Source of the DNA: Metridium senile
Lineage: Eukaryota; Cnidaria; Anthozoa; Actiniaria; Metridiidae
Length of the DNA: 64,000 nucleotides
Reading direction: 5' to 3'
NCBI GenBank assembly: GCA_949775045.1
Contig: OX459098.1
Location: 18,794,781 to 18,858,780 of the forward strand
Both the position numbers and the translations under genes were made by a program. Below, piece by piece: positions 31,819-43,189 of this stretch. Each line of letters opens with the position of its first letter. The first letter of the stretch is position 1. The notes under the pieces are model-generated. The model worked only from the letters and a program-made list of their open reading frames with translations. It ran no database searches and was not told the DNA's origin.

Positions 31819-32042
31819 ACTTTGAAGTAAGACATTTCCCACTTATACACCAATGGGCAGTAAAAAGAAAAATCTGCATATTCAGAGAATATAATAGATG
31901 TCCATGTGACTACAAACCACTTCCCCCTGTTCTCGACTCTGAACTAAATAGATGTCCATGTGACTACAAACCACTTCCCCCTGTTCTCGACTCTGAACTA
32001 AACCAAATTTTACAGTCTGATCTAAACTTTTTCACCTGTTAA
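31819..32042 (+). CDS. Possible terminal exon with an in-frame 18-residue tandem repeat
   Basis: After a TTTTCATCAG acceptor, an open phase-1 frame encodes DFEVRHFPLIHQWAVKRK, then ICIFREY, followed by two perfect copies of an 18-residue unit starting NRCPCDYKPLPPV, and ends NFFTC-stop. The 54-bp repeat (from 31893 and from 31947) keeps the frame. I do not recognise the family. It may be an alternative last exon of the RPA-like gene or a fragment of another gene. Confidence 0.4.
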
Positions 32043-32295
32043 CAATTGTTACCAAGATCAATGTGTTGGTTAAAGTTATATCTGAGAAACAGTCAACATA
32101 CAATGTTTTTTTGTATTATTTAGCACTTTACTTTTTCACAGATATAGCATTTGCAAAGCATACTATCATGAGTATCTGCTATGTAAAACTGTTGAGTTAT
32201 AATAGTGATGTTCATATTTTCATCGGTTTTGAAAAAAGCATGTCTGAAAAAACTCACAAAAATAAGAATCCCTGTTACCTAGCTCGTAGTAATAA

Positions 32296-32513
32296 TACAG
32301 TAATACCCTGCATATAAGAACAAGAACACAATCAGCCTGGCGCCAGTTGTACAAAGGGTGGAAAGTGCAATTCAGCGGATAAATCCTTGCCCAATGGGTA
32401 AAATTCATAAAAAACTATGCAGTGCTGAAATTTATTTCCAGTGGATAACTTTATCCACCCAGCCCTTGAACTCCAAAAATTGGTGTTTTCTTATATGCAG
32501 GAGCTTACTGTAT
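32296..32513. mobile_element. ~218-bp MITE with ACAGTAA ends
   Basis: The ends TACAGTAA and TTACTGTA enclose CCTGCATATAAGAA and TTCTTATATGCAGG, giving paired arms of about 25 bp. The interior also holds paired TGGATAA and TTATCCA words. It lies between the RPA-like locus and gene C. Confidence 0.6.
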
Positions 32514-32949
32514 AGTTGACATTATTATAAAACACATTATCCTATTTTTGAACAATCAATATTATTCCTGATCATTACACCGTTGTAAACTTAACCAAGT
32601 AATTGTTTTGTTAATTTAATATCATGTTCTCTATTTGATACACATGTTAGTAGTTATTCACTAATAAATGTTGAGATCTCTCAGTCTTAAAAAAGTTTGA
32701 GTATTTTATTGTATTAGAAATAATTGAACCAGTGAAATACATAATCAACTAATACTTTAAGTATTTTTCCTGATTTTACTGGTCCAATATTTTCACTCTA
32801 TGAGCTCTGTATCAACCTATAACAAGTCTTATGTGCAAAATAAGTGAATTTATATGTAATGTATATACACAAATTGAAGCTTTTTCGTATTAGTTGATTT
32901 TTTAAAACAGATTCAGTCTTTCTTACGTAGAAAAGCCTTCCAAAAAATA

Positions 32950-33042
32950 TTGAAAAACCAGGTTTTCGTCAACAAGACCTTGTCGATTTTTATTTTCGAA
33001 TTGACAGGGTCTTGTCGACGAAAACCTGTTTTTTCAACGTAC
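32950..33042. repeat. Palindrome with GTTTTCGTC arms
   Basis: Arms of about 30 bp, AACCAGGTTTTCGTCAACAA and ACCCTGTCAAT-type complements, fold across an AT-rich loop. No target duplication was identified. Confidence 0.55.
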
Positions 33043-33250
33043 GTATGAACGACTGTTTCTAACATCAACTGACATGAAATTTACGAAGTCCTTTAATGTC
33101 CAGTGTAAAGTTATATCAAACAAATTGATGGAAACTAGCTGGAAAGCTTGTGTGAGCTGCGTCTGTGTTTCTAAACAAACAGTTATAAAAAGATAATTTT
33201 TACACCGTAAAAATTGCAAAAGAAGTTACTCAAACAAATTGAGGCTATTG

Positions 33251-33645
33251 GCCAGTAACAAAACGAGTAGAGGACTGGGTACTAGTTTCCCTAATTAATG
33301 TAATTAAGAAACAAACCTCATAATTAAAGAGAGCACATCAAAATATGTTAGATTCCTGAGTTTGGTTGCATGTGGTTGTATTCTGACCAAGATACACCCT
33401 CATAAAAATGCCTAAAATTAGAAGGAAATGTATGGTTTGAAAGGACGCCTGTCCCTCCAATCCATACATTCCTTTGTAATTTTGGGCAGTTTTGAATGGC
33501 TGTAACTCACTAAATATCCAACCAAAAGCAACAAATCTCAGGAATCTTACATATCTTGATCTGCTCTTTTATATTATCAGGTTCATTTCTAAATTACATT
33601 AATTGGGAAAACTAGTACCTAGTCCTTTACTCGTTTTGTTACTGG
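33251..33645. mobile_element. ~395-bp fold-back MITE, copy 1
   Basis: The arms start GCCAGTAACAAAACGAGTAG and include GGACTGGGTACTAGTTTCCC, CTCATAAT and GATTCCTGAG; the complements end at 33645. A second, diverged copy lies at 50811-51166, which establishes a repeat family. Confidence 0.75.
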
Positions 33646-33685
33646 CGAATTTACCAGACGTTTTTGAAAGCGCGCGGGATAATGA

Positions 33686-33693
33686 TGACGTCA
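33686..33693 (+). promoter_or_regulatory. CRE-like TGACGTCA upstream of gene C
   Basis: A perfect palindromic CRE consensus lies 277 nt upstream of the gene C ATG and has no counterpart upstream of gene B. This is sequence match only; function is not shown. Confidence 0.25.
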
Positions 33694-33969
33694 CAATGGT
33701 ACACAGGAACCCCGCGAAGAATTCTTGACAGACTGATGCAAATAACGAAATAATTGAATTTTAATATTCACGGGAAATCGCCCAGTAGCCTATATTCCCA
33801 AAGACGTAAATGAAAGCCTTATCTTGACATACAGCTGCCTGACCGAGTAGCCATTTTGGCTCTTGTTGATGATGTATTGGCATGTTGCTATGAACGATTT
33901 AACGATCTAAACAAGTACGACACACCTGTCGTCGCACTTGGAAGAACCCTTCAGTTATCAAGCACAGTG

Positions 33970-36900
33970 ATGGCCGTTTTGCGTGGCTCTTGTACTATCC
34001 TTGGGTGGATCGCCCTCCAAATGATCTTGTTTGATCCAGTCTTTGGTAAGTTACTGCAGTTATTATTCCTTATTAGTGATTCACTAAACGATCATAAAAA
34101 TAGTGATAAAAAAGATAATTCATATAGTGCATGTATATGACGAAAATCAATCAAGTTTAACTTAGTGTTTCTTCAAGTTCTCTATACGAGAAAAATAGTG
34201 CACCAGATTAGATCTATGAAAACACAGATTCTGTAACAGCTATAATTACTCACCATCAAACAAGGCATATCGGCAATTTTTTCGTCGTTCGTTCTTTAGG
34301 CCGGGTGGTGAATGGTACCTTGAAAAATATGTGTCTCGGCAACTTTTGAGCCAATCTCAAAAACTCTGAAAGCTTTGTGAAGAGTCTCGAATATATATTA
34401 CCTATATTAGTGGCGGCCATTAATAAAAGTCGTCTATACGTAGCGTGTTTACAGTCGTCTATGGTCGCAATGATCGCCAGAAATTAAAGTTGTAACGAAT
34501 TGAAGCTAAAGTGAAAAAATTACCATTTGAGTGGCTTTTATTTAGGATGACAAACATGCAAATAAGTTTTGTTGAAGAGGAAGAGCGTAAACACTAGCCT
34601 GTGTGCAGCCATTCCCACCCCTCCCTCTGTGTGTGGCCATGAAGTGCAAACAGATTCCGGGGGAGGGGCGAGTGGGGGCCTTCGGGGAAAAGTACCGGGG
34701 GTGCTCCATCCATCTATCCATTCCTTTCATTCATTCATTCATTCATTCATTCATTCATTCATTCATTCATCCATTCATCTATCCATTCTTTTATTCATCC
34801 ATTCGTTGATTCATCCGTCCGTCCATCCATTCATCCATCCATCCATCCATCCATCCATCCATCCATCCATCCATCCATCCATCCATCCATCCATCCATCC
34901 ATCCATCCATTCATTTTATTGTTCTTTCCTTCGTTCCTTCCTTCATTTATCCATTCATTCATTCATTCATCTATCCATTCATCCATCTATTTGTCTATCA
35001 ATTCATTTATTTTTATTTTCTCTGATGTCTTGCAGCTACTAATGACCTGTGCGGCAAAAAAATGGCATTTGACACAACCATCAACTCTAAGGTTCTGATG
35101 AATCATACATTCAAGACGTTAACAACCAGTGATGATATGACCTGCCAATCCAATTGTTTTAGAGACAGTCGTTGTATCTCATACAGTTTTGATACGTTTT
35201 TTAAAACATGTAACCTGAGTGATTCAGACCATATAATTCACCCTGAAGCCCTGGTGTACAAGCCGAATGGCGTCTACAGAAGAGCAGAGGTCAGTAAAAA
35301 ATCGTGAATTTTTGCAATTTGTGTTGTTTAGCACTAGTGTTGGGGCACGTTTGTTTTGGCACGTTATGCCGAAAGTGCCATATGCTATATGCCATATGGC
35401 GTTTCCAACATTGATAGATTCATTGATGGAATTTCCCGTGTGTGGTTACGGGAACGTGTGGGATTGCGGTGTTGCGGTGTTTATGAATACTTTTTTGTGG
35501 CATTGCGTCGAAAACACTCCCAAAGTGCGGCGTTGCGCTTAATGCCTTCGGTGTACGATGGTTGCTTTTCCAAAGCTGCGGTGTCCGGTCAATTTTAAAG
35601 TTGTGGCGTTCGTAGTGTTTGGTGAAAGATATTGTAGTGCGGTGTTGTTGAAAAACCTTTTGGAGGTGTTGAGGATACTCCTCCCCTACTCCCCATGCAT
35701 ATTACTCCACCTCTGTCTTGTTTTAATATGAAGATATATGTAAGCAAATTACAAAGGTTGTAGAGACACCTACAAAGACTTTGCTGCTATTTTTTTAGTT
35801 TATAGTACTATATCGGATTGTGTTATGCTGCTGTTTCTATACTATGTTGAGGCGTACAGCTTTAGTAATTATATTTATCTAATTTATGAAAAGACCTTTT
35901 TGCGGTTCGAATCGTACAACCTCAGCCTCGATAGCGTGTAATATATTTTTTTTTACAATTAGACTATAGCCGTGGAATTCTGTAATCTTTCAATTAGCTT
36001 CAATTGTTTGATGTGTACATTCCTTTTATTTCCGCGAAATGAAGTCAAATTGAAAATAATATATTTCACGGAGACTACAGGGACCGCGGTCCCTGGGCTG
36101 AGGTTGTGGACGTGAACAGTGAAAGTTATATAATCAAAGCAAAATTCCAAATCCTTTTACTGTATCCACAGAACGACTGCAAGTGCCCACATTCAACGTC
36201 TACGTGCAGAATGAACTTCGTTGACAATACACATTGGTGCCAGTGTAAACCTGGATTTACTGGGTCAGATTGTTCTATAAGTAAGTCCCTTTAATTGTTT
36301 TTAGCACACAGCTAACCCTAACCCTTGCCCAGTCCGCATAAGGAATGAGTTACTGATGACACAGGGAACCCGACTTTCGGTTGCTTTGCATAAAAAATAG
36401 TTTTTGCATATACGCGTATATGTATCTCTCTTAGTCTAACTCTTTTACTCCGACGAAGGGCTAAAGCTCGAAACGTCAGTAAAGTTAAGTCAACATTGTT
36501 TACGGTGTTACAAATTTCATTATATTACCTATCGTTTATTTCTCAAACTCATTAATAATTCATTATCTCAGGGACCAATTACAACTTTGTATTTCAGTCA
36601 CGTGCATAGGTCTTGATACACCGATCAAACACTGATCAAGACACTGATCAAGTCACTGATCAAGACACTGATCAAGACACTGTATAAATTAGCTTAAAAG
36701 TAATTTCTCATTCATTCCAATTTACTCTTTTTTTTTCTTTATTCCACTGCTATCTCCTTTTTTACCTGTCATGCCTGTTTATTTACCTACCTACCTAACT
36801 AATTGCCTAACATTTTATTTTTATTTTATATTTATTTTTTATTTTATTTTGGACTTCCTGTGACTCGAACCGGGAACCTCTGGCTTGCAATTCTAATGAT

Positions 36901-39900
36901 TTACCAACTAAGCTAATAACGAATTCGTTGAAAGTTTGGGGTTGATGTTATATCAGAGAAGCCATATCAAAAACTTGTGCTTCGTGTTTGATCAGGGGCT
37001 CCAAACACCTCGAAACGGATAAAAGCACTCGGCCTGCGGCCTCGTGCTTTCATCCGCTTCTCGGTGTTTGGAACCCCTGATCAAACACTCGCACTCGTTT
37101 TTGATCTATTACTTCTCAAACTCATTAATAATTCATTATCTCAGGGACCAATTACAACTTTGTATTTCAGTCACGTGCATAGGTCTTGATACACCGATCA
37201 AACACTGATCAAGACACTGATCAAGGCACTGATCAAGACACTGATCAAGACACTGTATAAATTAGCTTAAAAGTAATTTCTCATTCATTCCAATTTACTC
37301 TCGTTTTTTCTCTTTATTCCTCCTTTTTTACCTGTCTTGTCTGTTTATTTACCTATCTACCTAACTAATTGCCTAACATATTTTATTTTTATTTTATATT
37401 TATTTTTTATTTTATTTTGAACGTCCTGTGACTCGAACCGGGAACCTCTGGCTTGCAATTCTAATGATTTACCAACTAAGCTAATAACGAATTCGTTGAA
37501 AGATTTGGGTTGACGTTATATATTATTGATGTTTCCTCATAGGTTGATCACTAATTATTTGAGAAAAACACTGATCAAGACAACAAAGATGACAATAATT
37601 TTATTATCATTCAAATACAATAACAGCCATGATAACCCCTCACACAAATGTCAAATGCGACAAAATAAATCACTGATTCGGTAGAATAAAATAAGTAGCT
37701 CCTTTCTCTTCCTCCATTTCGACGTTGTGTAAAATATTTTTTTGTCTTGGCATGTTTGCATTAATCAAATCAAATTTGTTATGCCTTAGCCTCAAGAGAT
37801 TCAAAAACAAATGAATTTTAGTGAGACTGAGAAGTCAGTTCAAAAAGAGCCACCAAAGCTAATCACGAAGAAATTTGTTATGCCTTAGTCTCAAGAGATT
37901 CAAAAACAAATGAATTATAATGAGACTGAGAAGTGAGATCAAAAACTCGTGCTTCGTGTTTGATCAGGGGCTCCAAACACCTCGAAACGGATGAAAGCAC
38001 TCGGCCTGCGGCCTCGTGCTTTCATCCGCTTCTCGGTGTTTGGAACCCCTGATCAAACACTCGCACTCGTTTTTGATCTATTACATCAAACACCGACGCA
38101 GCCTATACTAGTTTCCTCGCTATTTTCCATTTATACATCGTGCAACGTTTATTTGTGGTATTCTGCGTAGTTTTAGATAGTGGGACATGCGTATTTGATC
38201 AAACTGCTAATTAATCTTAAACGTTATGTTTTACAGAAATCAGGCCATGTGCGTCTAATCCATGCAAGAACGGTGGTACGTGTCAAGATACTGACGTTTC
38301 GTACACCTGTACATGCGAAGCAAGGTATATGGGATCGAACTGTAGCACAAGTAAGTACACTTTATGACCACGAATGATAGTTCGAGTTGCTGCAAATGAT
38401 AAACTATAGTTTTGCTATGAGTGGCAACTCGAACCTCGACTTGAGAGGAAAGACTTGATGAGCGAGGACCCCCAAAATAGCTGATCGGTACCATTCAGAT
38501 GGACAAAGGATAATGCCTATAGCAAGTTAGCATACTGTCCCAAGTTTATTATTTTGTATGATAGCATTGCATATTAAGTCGCCTTAAGGGATATAAACCT
38601 TCCCACCACCCCTCCCCAGGGGCGTTTTGCTCTTTAAAGTTGATAATTTGTCTGGCTTACAATTACGTGCAATATAAGACAGTTATCGGTGTCTGGTTGG
38701 CATATAAATTGTGCCGTTCTACCAATGGTCACTTTTGCGTCATAAGTATACCGTCAAATTCGATCACGTGATTCCCACAGTTTATAGGCTGGATAATTTC
38801 AGAGTGAAGCTCTCGTGATCATATAATTCACTCTTTCTTTAGTTTAATCTCAGTATCACCTATATTAAACGGAAAAATTAATCCGGGATCAAATTATCGC
38901 GGATATGTGTAAACGCAGTCTAAAGCTGAGATCAAACGGTGCCTGAAAGTTGATGATTGTAAAATCTAGCTGTTTGTCAGTTTTCGATAAATGCCAATGG
39001 TTTCGCCTCAAATAGCTTATTAATAATCAGTCCAATGAATGAAAATACGTATTCATAGTTACTGGTACATCTTTTAACTGATCGTCGACTTTGAACAACT
39101 ATCATACAGCGTTTGATCCCGGTTGAAGTGTTGCTACAACGAGTCACGTTTACGAAAAGTCATCTTCTTTCATCATCATCATCTTTCTCACTGATGCTAT
39201 TAACATCATCTGAATTGTCTTCCGGTTGGTTGGAGCAGTCTTTTAGCATGCAGAGATCTGTACACTTCAAGCCACTGCTCAAACAAATGCAGCTCGGTAG
39301 CTCGTATTGTTTCTTACATTTACACGCAAGCAGCTCAAGAACGGCCTCAGGAGAAGGCTTCGTCGTTTTGCGCAGAGCCATGGAATGGAGGGAAAACGCA
39401 ACCATTCCAAACGTTGTCTGTCCACCGACAACTTTTGAACCAGACTCATTCCATCAATGATTGTTGCCCAATTCCTTGGCCATGGAGGCTATTGGCAAGT
39501 TCTACGTCTTTCTGGAGGTGTGTAGCGAGTGTAGCTTTGTTGGTCTACCTCGGAAATCCCTCTGGCGTAGCTAAAGCCCATGGCATTGAACCGAGACTAT
39601 ACTGCAGCAATTCCCTGACTTCTACCTTCCTGTTTTGGACCAATATGATTATCCTTCCAAAGAGAGACCTATCAGCTTTCAGTATAATCGTTCTTCCGTC
39701 TGTTGTGACCTTCTTCTTCTTACTTAGGGATGTAAATGACTTCTTTGAGGGAGACATTTCTAGTCTTTCGTCTCTGAACAGCTTACACGCGTCTTCGTCA
39801 ACTTGGTTTGCGTTCATTAGGTCTTGCTTCACATTGTCAGGGGCTTCTGCAACAGTGGATATACTAGTAAACGGTCTAGCTTCTGTAAAGGGGTTGTTCC

Positions 39901-42900
39901 AGCCCTCGATAAGGCTCTCTATACTGCTGCCACCGCTTTCTCGTCTTTCCTCTTTCTTGCAGTCAGTAGCTCGTCTTGGTGATGAGAAGGCCGCTTCGCT
40001 TTTTCTTGCTTCTTAGCCGAGCAAGAAAAGAGCAGTGGTATTCTGCCATTACTAAAGTCTGTTTACAACGCCAGTGTTTAGACTGAATTTGGTGACGCCT
40101 CCACTTGTCTTGGTGTCTTTGTTGACGGTGGATGCGCCCGAAAGGGCTCTCTTCTCCAAGCTGAACAGCGACTGAACTTACCGTCCATGAAGCTTTCATA
40201 TACTTCAGGGTGTGTTGAAGGCAGATTACACATCTCAACGTAGTAGTAGGGTAGATATCTTGCATAATTGATTTTATCATAGGCGAATCACCATGGGATC
40301 AATTGTCGAACAGCATGTATATATGTAACTTCCAATTACCTTCACGAGATGCTATACATTGCTATAGTCACGTTTACCATATAAGCCTGAAATTCAATAC
40401 TGAATATCAAAGCTTAAGGCTGCATTGAATATTAAAATACATGAGGAACAGAATTTAAGAAAAGAAGTAACAATGAATGATTTAAGCAAACTAATTAATT
40501 TTGAAATAATACATATTTATATGGGTTTCTTTTTAATCTGTGGCATGTTTAAACCCTTACTACGCCATAAAAACATGCAATTATTGAAACTACAATCATG
40601 TTCAAAATACCTTGGGACATTATCTGGTTTTAACATGAAAAATATTTCAACATCATTTTTCCGTTCCCCCCTCTCCCCCGTTTCAATGTTGAATTGTGGG
40701 AATGCGAAACGGTTGTCATTTGAAAGACCAATCAACATTGTTTAGGGGGGAGGGGGTTTGCACATCAAATTGATAGATTTTGCATATATTTATAAACGCA
40801 AACAAAAACGCCCATGAAAAAGTGTCCCAACAATTTTGCACATGATTGTAGCATTATTAAAAAGAGAGGTCAATTCCACAGTGAACCGGCGCCCAGTCTC
40901 TCCCTCCCTCCCGACCTAAGACCAAAAGGCGACATTTCTTGGAATATTTACTTTTAAAAAGCGTTATCTAATAATAGTTGGTCAATGTTATGAATTACAT
41001 ATTCGTAATAGACAGTGTACGAAGCCAAGAAATGTATTGTACCCTTGTCCTTCACTATCAGTACCGATTATTCCCTATGGTTTTTTTTTACTTAAGAAAT
41101 GGTTCTAAGTAGCGTGCGTCCATCGTGTTATGGATGCACGCGGGAGGTTTGCTAAGCACGAAAGAAGCGTAATGTGTTGCACGACGCGAAGCGGAGTGCA
41201 ACTCTAGCTTCTTGAGTGCTTAGGCAAAACAAAACAACGAAAAACAAAGAAAAACCCGACCGTTGATTGCGTGTGCACGCTCAAAAATGACGTTGAACCG
41301 GTTAGCACTCAATTAGAACGCGCCTTCTATCGAAAACAAAAAGTTTGAAAAAAAATTGACATCAGCGTGCTCCATTCGCATGTTCCATACATTTTTTGTT
41401 CATAGCTAAAAAGCCAATCAGAGCGCGCGTTATAACTTATCTATGTTATAAAAAAAAATTTAAATGTGGTTAAATGAAATTTAAGCAAAGTTAGGATAGA
41501 ACGAGTTGCTGTTATCCATCACCGCGGTTGACCTAGCCAGCCAGCAATGCCAATCGCACGTCACGCAATAGCATACTGTTGGTGACCACGCTAGCTTGAA
41601 TATCCTTGGTCACAACAGTACAATGCACATCGAAATATACTAAATAGACGAGATTGCTATCGCCCATTGTGGTTGACCACGCTAGCTTGCTTATCTTTGG
41701 TCACAGACGTACCACACCTATTAACCTGTCAACGCTATCCACGTGAGCCGATATATAGCCGACGACCAAAGGACATAATGCCATTCGCTATCGCTAGCTG
41801 GCTTGCATTGCAAACGAAAAAATTCCCTCCCACCCATCCACTTGGTAGGTAAGTAGTGAGGTAAGTAGTCAGTGTGACAGGTGCTCGAGGGGTCGAGACT
41901 TTGTACCAGGCCTCTGTCATCCCACCGACCAAGCACCTAACGCCAAGCTCATCTACGAGTTTAATACATTTTTATCAAATTTCAACTATAACTAAAATAC
42001 ATAACATAAATAGGATATACAGTAAACAACATACAATTTTGACAATTACAAATTGTTTTTTTTTTACAGCCTTCCACATCAGCATAAAAGCTTACACTAT
42101 TGACAGTATTGGTTTATTATGGCCTTTGACCCTGGGTGGTAAAAATATTTGACAATTAAGAATTGTTTTTTTTTTACATGCCTTACACATCAGCATAAAA
42201 GCTTCCACTATTGTTTTATTATGGCCTTTGACCCTATGTTAGGGTGGTAAAAATATTTTCCGTGGAGGTATCTGCAAAACTATATAGCTGAAATATATAT
42301 ATAGCTGAGAGATATATAGCTGAAATTCGATTTTTCTGTAATGGCGGAGCTAATTTGCATATCTTTATACCTTAAACGTATATGTGATAACTTAAAGAAT
42401 GACTTTACAATTATCTTTGACTCAGATAAAAGGGAGGAAGATACTTCATTTGTGCAAATATCTGCAATATTGGATGAGAAAGAAAAATACATTTTACAGT
42501 AATGGCGGCTTTTCAAACCATCCCTCCCCCCTAAAAATCATGTAAGGCGACATTTTAACCAATGCTATCACACATATTTGTAAACTGATAGAGGGAGGGA
42601 AGGAAGACGTAGGTACGTATAGGAAGAGAAGAAGGAAAGAAGGAAGGAAAGAAGGAAGATAACAGGACGAAAAAAATGATATATGTTCTCGATCTTTCTA
42701 GATTGTGCTCTTTTTGACTTTGAATCTGGAAATCTTGATGGCTGGACATTGACAGGAACAGCATTTAACAACCAGCCAACATATGGAGATAATCCGTTTT
42801 TTAGAGCTGGATCACGGTCGAATCTAAAAGGAAACTGGTTCATAGGAACATATGAAGATCGATCCAATCCCTCTCGCCCGGAAGGAAAAAGTCAAGGAGA

Positions 42901-43189
42901 TGGACCTAAAGGCACGATGACGTCACCACTGTTTCAGATCCACGGATCCAAGCTCAGGTTTCTGATTGCTGGGACTTCAAATATGGCCCATGGAGGTATA
43001 GAGCTGTTGATTGGAGGATCTGTTGTAAACAAAGCAGTGTCAGGAGGAAACTCAAACAGTATGTCACAAAGAGAGTTTGATGTCACAAGTTACAAGGGAC
43101 AAAAAGCGCAGATAAGAATCGTTGACAATTGGCATGGTGGATGGGGAATGATTATGGTTGACCATATCGAAGACAGTTGTCTTTATTAG
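33970..43189 (+). CDS. PAN/EGF gene C: secreted PAN-EGF-EGF protein with a [11 protein letters not shown]-terminal domain
   Basis: Five exons join in phase into 346 aa: 33970-34045, 35036-35289, 36172-36280, 38237-38350 and 42702-43189. The signal exon is identical to gene B over 76 nt. The PAN exon differs at 2 of 254 positions (one coding change, KKMSFD to KKMAFD), EGF1 at 4 of 109 and EGF2 at about 14 of 114. The final exon is unrelated to genes A and B. It encodes about 160 residues starting [18 protein letters not shown], with a central [20 protein letters not shown] and an end of [17 protein letters not shown]. Junction phases 1, 0, 1, 1 make the swap possible without frame damage. Residues: signal 1-25, PAN 26-110, EGF 111-146 and 147-184, terminal domain 185-346. 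An extracellular role is inferred. Confidence 0.78.
34717..34998. repeat. ATTC/ATCC tetranucleotide tract before the PAN exon of gene C
   Basis: This is the counterpart of the tract at 15297-15525, expanded differently, with a longer uninterrupted CATC block. It ends just before the acceptor at 35035. Confidence 0.9.
36446..36540 (-). mobile_element. Part of a dispersed repeat with a hammerhead-like core
   Basis: The segment CGACGAAGGGCTAAAGCTCG followed by AAACGTCAGT and a GGTGTTACAAATTTCATTAT tail recurs at 9092-9165 and 51390-51510 (other orientation), with a weaker match near 8835. Its missing half (ATCAAACACCGACGCAGCCT) resumes at 38085, so a 1.5-kb block was inserted into this copy. 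The source family is not certain; such words are frequent near Penelope-like elements. Confidence 0.5.
36541..38083. mobile_element. 1.5-kb insertion with a 573-bp tandem duplication, SINE heads and palindromes
   Basis: Segments starting 36541 and 37114 are direct copies 573 bp apart (shared CTCATTAATAATTCATTATC, repeated CACTGATCAAGA). Each contains a minus-strand tRNA-like region: the B box complement GTGACTCGAACC lies at 36860-36871 and 37428-37439, and the A box complement CCAACTAAGCTA at 36904-36915 and 37472-37483. Two near-identical palindromes (36967-37105, 37939-38076) follow. The block disrupts the repeat listed before it. Confidence 0.6.
36856..36925 (-). mobile_element. tRNA-like SINE head, copy 1
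   Basis: On the minus strand the sequence reads TAGCTTAGTTGG (A box), a 32-nt spacer, then GGTTCGAGTCAC (B box), as in tRNA-derived SINEs. The acceptor-stem ends do not pair convincingly, so I do not call a functional tRNA. The copy at 37424-37493 is nearly identical. Confidence 0.55.
38351..39110. other. Intron of gene C without recognised features
   Basis: A short inverted pair, CGAATGATAGTTCGAGTTGC and TGGCAACTCGAACCTCG, near 38370-38440 has a relative near 16580-16650 in gene B, consistent with the shared duplication. No exon or gene was recognised in the remainder. Confidence 0.4.
39158..40290 (-). pseudogene. Degenerate CXC-tailed repetitive cnidarian protein
   Basis: Successive minus-strand frames give recognisable pieces in order: [13 protein letters not shown], [96 protein letters not shown], and a Cys-rich tail, LLACKCKK with [14 protein letters not shown] and an acidic end. 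A stop replaces the residue after GFPR and at least two frameshifts follow, so it is dead. The fragment order matches, from memory, a multi-copy uncharacterised family in cnidarian genomes, probably transposon-related. It lies antisense in the last intron of gene C. Confidence 0.6.
41480..41720. repeat. ~115-bp diverged tandem duplication
   Basis: Copies near 41585 and 41678 share GACCACGCTAGCTTG, CTTGGTCACA or TTTGGTCACA and nearby words. No coding content was recognised. A hairpin at 41154-41220 with the GACGCGAAGCGGA apex is listed under findings. Confidence 0.5.
42045..42255. repeat. ~110-bp tandem pair before the last exon of gene C
   Basis: Both copies carry CACATCAGCATAAAAGCTT, TTTATTATGGCCTTTGACCC and GGTGGTAAAAATATTT. 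They lie about 450 bp upstream of the terminal exon, inside the intron. Confidence 0.7.
42702..43189 (+). CDS. Terminal exon of gene [11 protein letters not shown] beta-sandwich-like domain
   Basis: The exon begins after TTTCTAG in phase 1 and ends [13 protein letters not shown]. The D-F-E-x-G-x-L-x-G-W opening, the T-S-P-x-F-x-I strand, the I-G-G-S-V-V-N-K strand and the closing [15 protein letters not shown] match, from memory, a domain appended to bacterial levanases and other planctomycete-type secreted hydrolases. That comparison is knowledge-based and not tested here. No catalytic residues are evident, so a carbohydrate- or protein-binding role is more likely. Confidence 0.7.
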
